A stretch of 64,000 nucleotides of DNA, from contig NC_065433.1 in the NCBI RefSeq assembly GCF_024362695.1, positions 28,057,700 through 28,121,699 on the forward strand, written 5' to 3'. Source of the DNA: Pectinophora gossypiella (Eukaryota; Arthropoda; Insecta; Lepidoptera; Gelechiidae). Numbering within the stretch: position 1 is the first letter of the stretch; each line of letters begins with the position of its first letter. The notes under the pieces were generated by a model. The model had not been told where the DNA came from. It did no database searches and saw only the letters and a program-made list of their open reading frames with translations. The translations under genes and the position numbers were made by a program. Below, piece by piece: positions 11,101 to 20,900 of the stretch.

Positions 11101-14100
11101 ATAGTACAAGTGGTGGCCCTGCACCACGAAATAATACCTCGTAAATTATTTCATCTTTACGTAATAGACGAAATTTAATTAGACGTCCTTCCAATCCCAT
11201 GATTAAAAAAAAAAATGAATGACCAATGTACTTTAACAAAGATTTAACTAAGTACTAAGTTTTAAAGAAAAAAAAATAATCAAAGAATATTTTCATTAAC
11301 TAAATACCTACTTGAAAAGTAAAAATAAATGCAAATAAACAAAATGCAAATGTAAAAAAAATATAGTTATTTATAAAACTAACAATGTATAAATGTTGTT
11401 TATTTAACGTAATTAATCCAATTCAAAAGATTTACTTATTAGAATTTATCCGGTAATAGAATACAAAACTATTAAGCAAACAATAGCTCAACAATAAAAG
11501 ATCGTACACGTAATACTAACGAGCGTGTAAAAAAAACAAAACCAGTTTATTCGCTATAAGCTCAAAAGGAATGCAAGATAGATAACAAGCATGTAGGTAC
11601 TTATGTATAGCCGTGGTTATACAACTAAGAACTATAATTTTACTAGACAGCAAGTTAAATGTTTAATTTAAATTAGGCCGAAATGCTTTTATAAATTGTT
11701 GCATAATTTGAAAGAATTTACAAATTGTAAATAAACCTTGAGGGTATAAAACAAAAATATAATTCTAAACTCACGCCAAGTTTCATAAAATTTTGAAGAA
11801 AAAAGCTGTATAGCAAAGCTAAGCAGTAAACTAGCAACAATAATAATTTTACTCAAGAATGTTAAAAATTTAAAGTTACATTAAAAAAAAACCTTTGTAG
11901 GGTATATAATGTTTTGTTTTATAAAAGCAAATTTGTGATAAAAACAAAAAAGTAAGCTCAAAATTTTAAGAAACAATTTAAGAAGTTTAATTATACAGCA
12001 AAATAGCTGCAACGCAGTATAATTTTTTTTAACAATGTGATGTTATAAAATGCTATACGAGTTCAAAGTCCAAACTTTAAAAGTATGCAAAGCAAAAGAA
12101 ATAATATATAATGCAAATGTAGATTTAAAAACACAGTTATACAAAATAGTTTGTAGGTATATGTAAATTAACTTGTTTCGTTTAAAGCACACATCAATAT
12201 GAATACGATAAATCTTATTCACTAGGGGGTAAATGAAGAAACACCATCACCACACAATTTGTTCTTTTTACACGTTACAAAAAAAAATACACAACGAATG
12301 ACCAGCCGATCCTCGAGCAAAAGACCGAAGACCGGGGGCGTACCCTGAACCTTTAGACCTCAGTAATCGGGCGCCATGTAATGTTTAAAATTTAATGAAG
12401 AGAAGATGATGATGAAGAAGAAGAAAGTGGATTGATGAAATAAGAAATAAGCAAATGGGTTTACTCGGATTTATTAATCACTAAGAGAACCAAAGTTACA
12501 CAAAAATATAAGTAGGTATTTGGAACTTTTAAATCCTAAGGGTACATTCCAGGTATTCAAGGCCACTGGTCATTCGTTAAGCATTATTAAATAATAAGAA
12601 AGGTATTATAAAAACCTCCCTAGCTCGTTTGCCCTCGGCGGCGGGAAGGAAGCCGAGCCGACTAGAAGCAGCTACCAATAAGCTGTAGCTGTAGCAGTAG
12701 CAGAACAGCTGTACAAAACACCCGTCATAGAACAGAACAGCCTTCGTAAAACAGCCGTCACAAAACACCTTCGCAAAACACCTCCCCAAAACACCTCCTG
12801 CGGACAAAACGCACAGGGGTAAATTAAACCTCTAGGGGCGGAGGCACAACCTAACTCCCCAAAATCATATGAAAAGACTCACCTGTCGGAGGTCGAGAAG
12901 CCACGTATGCGGCCAACGTACGATGACGTCGATGCCACGACGCTGGGACAAAATGGCGGAGCAACGTGTCCACGCCACGGACACCAAAACCACACCTATT
13001 CGGAACAAATCGCACATTAGAATCCTGACCGCAAACACTAACACTCACGAGTCACGACAGATGACAGAAATGTATAACTTACTTACCAGAATAAAAATTT
13101 ACGAAGATTTGGCGGCGCGTGCGACGGAGTTGCGGGCCACCGGTCACACGCTTATAAACCGCCTAAAAGAAAAACAATGACAACATATATCGACACTGAT
13201 AATTACGATTAAAATGCTATAACGCATTGTAAAGACAAATTCTCACCCGAAATTCACACTAAAAATCGAAGGTGTGGACACACCCGCTCGGCGGAGCGCT
13301 GTCTGGGGAATGCGGCAGCTCGCAGGCGCAGGACTATATAAATCGCCCAATTCAACGCCTACGTCACGGACAAAGCTAGTACGACCTCAATCGTCCGTTA
13401 GATGACGCCGCCGTCGCACACTCAAAATGCAAGTTATTAACAAGTCCAAGGACAGGAGACACCGAAAATTCCCAAATATAATTTTGTATTAAATATTGGC
13501 ACCAACATTCTTCAGCAGCTACTTGACAAGGGACTCCAAGATATAGCCTTCCGTATAATATCGGCACACGCCATCTTCCGGTTACTGGTGGAAAGTCGTC
13601 GACTGCGGAGCCCAACGATAGCAAGTCGATGCTCACGGACCTTCCATCGATCAAGGCGAGATGGCGCTGTGTTCAATACTACACAGAAAAGCTATAAAAC
13701 GGATCCCCTGTAACTAATCCGGAGGCTGAAAGAAACGGCACTACAAAGTTTGTGCAGAAAGCACATGACAGTACCAGGCGCGCAACCTTGTTCAACTTAT
13801 TCAGACGTTGTTGGTAGACCTGGTGTCTGTGAGAGAATTCACTGGTGTGGAATGCCAAGTACCTGGTCAACTAAACATTCACGACCACACACATGTACTT
13901 GGACGGTATTATGCCTACGAGTATAAACACATGAGATTCAACACAACATTCGTTCTTTTAACTTATGGTCTGTGAGCGTTTCATTAACACTTGCTTCTGC
14001 AATTCTTGTCATCCACACAACATTAACGTTACACTCACAGGTACTTGGACATTATCATGTTTAAATACAGATTTTTTTAATTGTTAATTATGCGAAGTCA

Positions 14101-17100
14101 CTACACATGGGCGGTTTTATTAATATTTAGATGTTCACCATACGTACGTAATATATATTTGTACCTCATGGTGTTTGTTTCAGCGCACTCACATGTTATA
14201 GATCTTCCCACCATACAGCATGAGACACTCACAGGTATTAGACACTATTATGCCTACGCTCAGGACGTATCTGACCGCTTGACTCGTGATTATGTTTAAA
14301 TGATATCTTCGCTCCATTCTTTATTTTAGATGGAACAACACCAGGTGACTATTTTATTTTATTTGTCTGTGATGTTATAGTATCACTTCTTTCGATATGT
14401 CTCTCTCTCTTCATATGCGCCTTATATCACGATACTCATGTGTACTCGAGTATCGTGTGCTAGATACTTACTTATACGTGCGCAGACGGTCTTGATATTT
14501 GTGTCAACTTTAGTGGACATTCTAACGGTATTATCGAATATTGTGAACCATACACATACAGGAGCACAGCGGGCATTATCTCGTGTGTAACACTGTGAAT
14601 CATGGTCATGTTACGTGATCGAGTTCAATTGCGCCTGTATGTACCCTTTGAGCTTTAATTAAATCAGTCATCACAACCCAAACCTTATATGAACGCTAAG
14701 TGATGGCTAGGCCACTGTTGCATTCTGATGAGACTGTTATAAACCTTACATCTACCTATATAATTTTATGCGTATGTTTCAGGCAATGGAAAGAACCCAA
14801 ACATTGGTCTTCTTCAATGTTGTGTTCGATCCAGCGTGATGACCACGAGTTGTGATCAGCCACGGTCACATGCAAACTTTTTCACCGTCGTGTTGTAAGC
14901 TATATCAGGCTAATTGACAGGTGGTTTGCAAAACGCAAAAAGGTTACGCTTGGCAGTTGACGGTAGTATACTAAACACCCGCTGCTAGGTATGTATCGAC
15001 AGAATTGAAGGCCGAAACGTCTATAATAGAACTCGTTACAGGGCTAGAGAGTCCGTTTGTTCCGACCGGCTCCACTTCACCTGCCTCTAACAGCGGCCGC
15101 GGCAGCGAGGCTCTGTTTGTGTCTATTTTTATTTGCAATTACGTCATTATGTATTCCGCGTTCACTAGTTTTGCTCGAGCAACGACATGCGCATCCTCGC
15201 AGTTACGGTTTATGTATTGACTTACTGCTGTTATTGACGATTTCAATTCGCAATATTGGTTTTAATTCCATATTTTCTGCCATTCTTTTACTCTTCATTC
15301 TCGTCGTTGGCGTAACGCATTTTTTAGGTCAACGTAAACTGAGTTGTAACAAGCGGTTTGAAAGGCTGCCACACTAGATTACTATGTGCGTAATATTTTG
15401 CTTGTGATGTAATGTTGGAAGGTTCCTATGCTCGTTTCTTTCACTCCACTTTAAATTTATATTGCGATTATTAACACGTGTTTGCTTCTCTGAATTCCAA
15501 ATACGTGCATGATGTTAAATAACCTGTTATATTATTCCTGTTGTTTCAGAGGTTCTATGTAACTCGTAGTGAATTTTCGTTCAGACCTTTGCTGCGCCTC
15601 ATTTTCCAACAAACAGCATGATCGCCGGTTTAATAGAACTTAACCGTATTTAGCATTAAGCTTGTCCAATGAACGCGACCCGAACACACCAACACGTTGC
15701 AACGTGAACACCTAGAACATGGCGTACCAAGTAAAAGTTGTTCACACGTACATGCCAATGATTACTGCATTGCATTATGTCTATCACAATAATTATACTA
15801 ATCACCTGATTATGTTGCTTGTTGCAGGTCCGATTCCGATCCCACCCATCCCAGGTACATCAACAAAATTTACGTACTTAATTAATATTTGCCCAGCAGT
15901 GGGATCATTTATTCCTTAGTTACTACCTATACATGTGTGACCGGTACTGTTTCACGACACGACACAATACGACTGGACACGACACGAGAAAAATAGAGTT
16001 ACTTATTGGAGAATCTTAGCAAACATAGAAAGGTCTCAAATGCTTGTAAAATATATATTAAAGATAGCTTTTGCCCGCGACTTCGTCCGCGTGGCGTGTT
16101 ATATAAGAGACAGATCTTTGTGTGTGTGGGAGTGCATATCAAATTTCAAGCATCTAACTTATGCAGTTTAGATTTTTTCATACAATTTTTTTCCCAATAA
16201 CTCCCATTTTTCAAAATACAGCCAAAAATAAACTTTATATTTACTAAGGTATGCATGCATGCTAGATTGAATCAATTGATTGAATTGATTTTTTTTTTAA
16301 TTGATTGTTCATTGAGTTTTAATTTTAATACACACATCCTCTCTTCCCTTCAACGTTGCTGTGCCCCACAGGGTCCATGTTTTAGTTCCTATGCCTATGT
16401 AACACCCCATTGTACTACATGGAATGCAATAAATAATTTAATTGAATTGAATTGAAAACATCTATCTTACGCGGTTTCGATTTTTTCATACAAATGTTTT
16501 TTTCCCGCTAACTCCCGTTTCCGTGGGAATTTTGCAATATCCTGTTGCAACTAAGCTTTAAGTTAACTAAGGTACCTGCATGCCAAATTTCAAGCGTCTA
16601 ACTTAAGCGGTTTAGATTTTTCATACAAAAGGATTTTCCCGCTAATTTCCATCCCGTGGGAATTCCAGGAATTCCTTTCTTAGTGCACCACTACGGTACC
16701 TAAGCTATGTCTCTTCCAAATTTCAAATGCCTACGTTCAGCCGTTCAGGCTATGCGTTGATATGTCAGTCACTGAGTCAGTCAGTTTCTCCTTTTATTTA
16801 GATTTGATTTTTTCATACAAATGTTTTTTCCCGCTAACTACCGTTCCCGTGGGAATTTAGTAATATCCTGTTTCAACTAAGCTTTAAGTTTACTAAAGTA
16901 CCTGCATGCCAAATTTCAAACGTCTAACTTGAGTGGTTTAGATTTTTCATACAAAAGGATTTTCCCGTTAATTCCTGTTCCCGTGGGAATTTCGGGAATT
17001 CTTTTCTTAGTGCATCTCCACGGTACCTAAGGTACCTGCATGACAAATTTCAAACGTCTAACTTGAGTGGTTTAGATTTTTCATACAAAAGGATTTTCCC

Positions 17101-17902
17101 GCTAATTCCCGTTCTCGTGGGAATTTCGGGAATTCCTTTCTTAGCGCACCTCTACGGTACTTAAGGTATCTGCATGTCAAATTTCAAACGTCTAACTTGA
17201 GTGGTTTAGATTTTTCATACAAAAGGATTTTCCCGCTAATTCCCGTTCCCGTGAGAATTTTGGGAATTACTTTCTTAGTGCACCTCTACGGTACCTATGG
17301 TACCTGCATGCCAAATTTCAAACGTCTAACTTGAGTGGTTTAGATTTTTCATACAAAAGGATTTTCCCGCTAATTCCCGTTCTCGTGGGAACTTCGGGAA
17401 TTCCTTTCTTAGTGCACCTCTACGGTACTTAAGGTATCTGCATGCCAAATTTCAAACGTCTAACTTGAATGGTTTAGATTTTTCATACAAAAGGATTTTT
17501 CCGCTAATTCCCGTTCCCGTGGGAATTTCGGGAATTCCTTTCTTAGTGCACCTCTACGGTATCTAAGGTACCTGCATGCCAAATTTCAAACGTCTAACTT
17601 GAGTGGTTTAGATTTTTCATACAAAAGTATTTTCCCGCTAATTCCCGTTCCCGTAGGAATTTCGGGAATTCCTTTCTTAGTGCACCTCTACGGTATCTAT
17701 CTAAGGTACCTGCATGCCAAATTTCAAACGTCTAACTTGATTGGTTTAGATTTTTCATACAAAAGGATTTCCCTTCACTACTCTGCTCCTATTGATTGTA
17801 GCGTGATGAAAAGTATACTATAACCTGTCCAGGAGTGTGAAGAATAATTATACCAAGTTTCATTAAAATCCGTCCAGTAGTTTTTGTTTCTATAAGGAAC
17901 AT

Positions 17903-17951
<49 letters not shown>

Positions 17952-20900
17952 AATTTTACTGATTGCATTTTTGGCATCAGTATCGATCACTTATCACCCC
18001 CTGATAGTTATTTTGAAAAAATATTTAATGTACAGAATTGACCTCTCTACAGATTTATTATAAGTATAGATGTATATTAGTACAAAGAGGAATAAAGCAA
18101 CTTGTACTCGTTAGTAATTAAAAAAAATGGTAGTCGGTATAATAGAGCCCCTGACACCCGTTGCAGTGCCACGGCCAAGTGGAGCACCCGGCCCTGCTGC
18201 TAATGTCTCACATACTGGATTGTCCACAAAACTTAGAACCATATACGATAATCTACTTATACACCTAGTAAACAAAAACATATTTTGTTACAGATACACC
18301 AGGTACCTATTCATTTTTAATAGTTTAAATATTGTAACAGTAACCACAATGTTATGGTACATCTTTACAGTTCAGTAGAAGAGGTCAGTAACGTGGCTCG
18401 AGCGAGGCCCACGTGGGCCCAAAATAAACGACGACTCAATCATACATAATTATCACTCATTCTAAACTTCTGTGATTCGGAATACACATAAAGGCCCCTA
18501 TATACCTGAAATGACCGTTTCGAATAGCTACTCCTCCTAAATAAGCCGGACAAAAGTTCCACAAAAAATATATTATTATGTATAGGTATGTTACGCTTTG
18601 ATATATTTCCTACAATAGGAACGTTTGAATAGTTTGTGGAATATTAAGTACTATACTAAAAAAAATATTTAAATGAAGCTCTTTTCAACTTTAATTTTCC
18701 TAATCCTCCTAAATATATTGTAGTTTTTTATTATATTATGACGTAAGCTAGTGCGTGGCCATTTTTGTTTGCAATCGTTCCTCGTCAGTCTGTCAATGGC
18801 CTCTCTATCAGCGTCTCCGTCAGCGACGGTTCTATGTAAGTCAAACATTTAAAATTCTAAAATTAATTCGTAAGTACAAAAAATTTGAACAAGGCTTAGG
18901 GAGTAAATCAGTGGAGTCATCAATTTTTTTTTAAATCTTACGTGGTATTGTTCGTTACAGACTAGACAGTACCAAAAAAAATAGTTTTATTTTTCATGTA
19001 CGAACGTAATTATCAAAGATTTTGTTGAAGATCAAAATTACAATTATTGATTCTGTTACATATTGATATATATATTTATATATACTTTGCTTGAATTCAG
19101 TTAATCCGACTTTTACAATTATTTTTCTCATTAGTGTGAACTGCGCTGCAAATTATGTCGCGTTTCAGGTTCCGATAAGCACTATCTGTGTTTCTATGTG
19201 CAGACAAACTAGTTGGTTAGTCACATCACTATCCCTTCAGGTTGGAGGTCAATTCATGACATAAGTCAAGTGCCACTTCAGGGATGTCGTGGTGCTGTGC
19301 TCTCAGTGAGTCTTTTAGCGACAGGAAGAGCTACGCACAGTGAGGATGTGCTTCTGGCTACGGTGAGTCGAGATGCGAGAAGTCGGTGACGAGCCGCCGG
19401 GTGGAGTGCGTTGCTTGACAGCAATGGTATGGCAGTAAAACTTGGATGCTATGCCGATGTTTGAGTGTAGAGTATGATCCAGGCATCTTGGGCAGCTGGA
19501 TCTTGACGTTCCTGACGCTTCGAAGTCCTGACGTGTGGAATAGCAGGTCCACAAAGCGTGTGCGACTGCTTGTAGACATGTTGTTACCCGATGACAAAAA
19601 CCTGATTAAGATCTCCAGGGAATTGGTACCGATGGCGTGCTGGATTGCTGTATTCTACCGTGGTACACCAGTTTGGCAACAAGGTTGTGATTTTTTTTGC
19701 CAGTCCCGAGTAGGTGTGACCAGGGATCGACGCTCTGACGGTGTGACGTTGAGTTGAAATGTGAACGTATTAGTCAAAATATGTGCGTCGCGTTGTGAGA
19801 ACTTTGTTAGAGCGTTTCAGGCATTGATAAGCGCCATCTGAGTCTTTACGCTCAGAACCAGTTAGTCTGCCGCAAAATATTGAAATTCTGAAAGGTTTTT
19901 ATAAATTATAGTTTCATTTTTCATAAAACTTGTTACATAAGAAGGTTTAGCATTTCGTCCGCGTAGTCTTGCGGTAAGTATAATAGAGCCAGGTCTATCC
20001 ATGGATAATACCGTTTTTTTTTAGTAAAAACGTGATAGGTAACCTGTATTTCTATAATTTTTACACCCTGATAACGTTTCATAAAAACTACCATCTCAAG
20101 ACCTTTTGAGTTTTCCTTTGCGTCACTGAAAGTACATTTGTATGAAATTTCATGGTCCAAAGTTTAAACATCTCAGAGTTCATCCCAGTTTTTAACTTCT
20201 TTGGAGATGAATTTCCAAAAATACATTGTTAGTATGTATACTTGCGTCACTCAAAGAACCTTTGTAACAATTCGTGGTAGTTGGACTGCCATCAAAACTC
20301 TTTTTTCCCAAACTCGCGAGCCATCTCCAAAACAATTGCCGGCGATGGTATGAGTGACGATTTCCAAATCCAAACTAAATTGTTGTTGTAGTCCAAAAAA
20401 ATATTTACAAGGAAATATAATTTAGTGCAACTTTTTAAAAACTAAAATAGTCACGAATTATTTGGAAAAATCCAAGAAAGTAAATGCGGATGATTTTGAT
20501 GTCAGTGTAACAATTTTGTACCAGGTCGGACGGAAATATTAATTGTTGTCTTGAAGCAGGTATTATTACTTAGCTTTAGTTTATTCGTAGGTAAAGTATT
20601 TAGGTATACCGTAGTGTTAGTAGTTAGTATTAGTTTACATACCGTTTTGATTGTTTTTTTATGAATTGTCACTTATTGTTAATATAATATTTTCTTTATT
20701 TTTTATTATCTTTATACTTTGTTATACATAATATTTATATATAATAAACAATAAACAGTACAGCGACTCCGTGACGTCGCTATGTTCGCTTGAGTCGGTT
20801 GACAATTCTCTGATTTTGATGCTCAAGGTCATTGGCGGCTATAGGGGCTTTAAGCTGACTAATTAGAAATTGTGGATTATTAAGCAGACCTACTATCGAT

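Larger units (their letters stand above)
8295..13745 (-). mobile_element. Non-autonomous LTR retrotransposon, recently inserted
   Basis: Two direct repeats of equal length (1,369 bp), 8295-9663 and 12377-13745, begin TG and end CA. They flank a 2,713-bp interior and are bordered by the 4-bp duplication AAGT (8291-8294 and 13746-13749). Open frames in the two LTRs translate identically, suggesting a young insertion. Orientation is minus: next to the right LTR the minus strand reads TGGCGCCCGATTACTGAG (12376-12359), a typical tRNA primer-binding site, and next to the left LTR it reads a purine tract GGGTGGGGAGG (about 9667-9677). The interior has no gag or pol frame, only A-rich DNA and minisatellites, so it must depend on an autonomous relative, like large retrotransposon derivatives. 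It lies in the intron after the last intact array exon. Confidence 0.88.

Noticed and set aside
8495..13654. Duplicate open frames (76, 65, 103 and 92 codons) seen twice, 4,082 bp apart
   Set aside because: They are the two copies of the LTR of one retrotransposon; no known protein character. Not a gene duplication.
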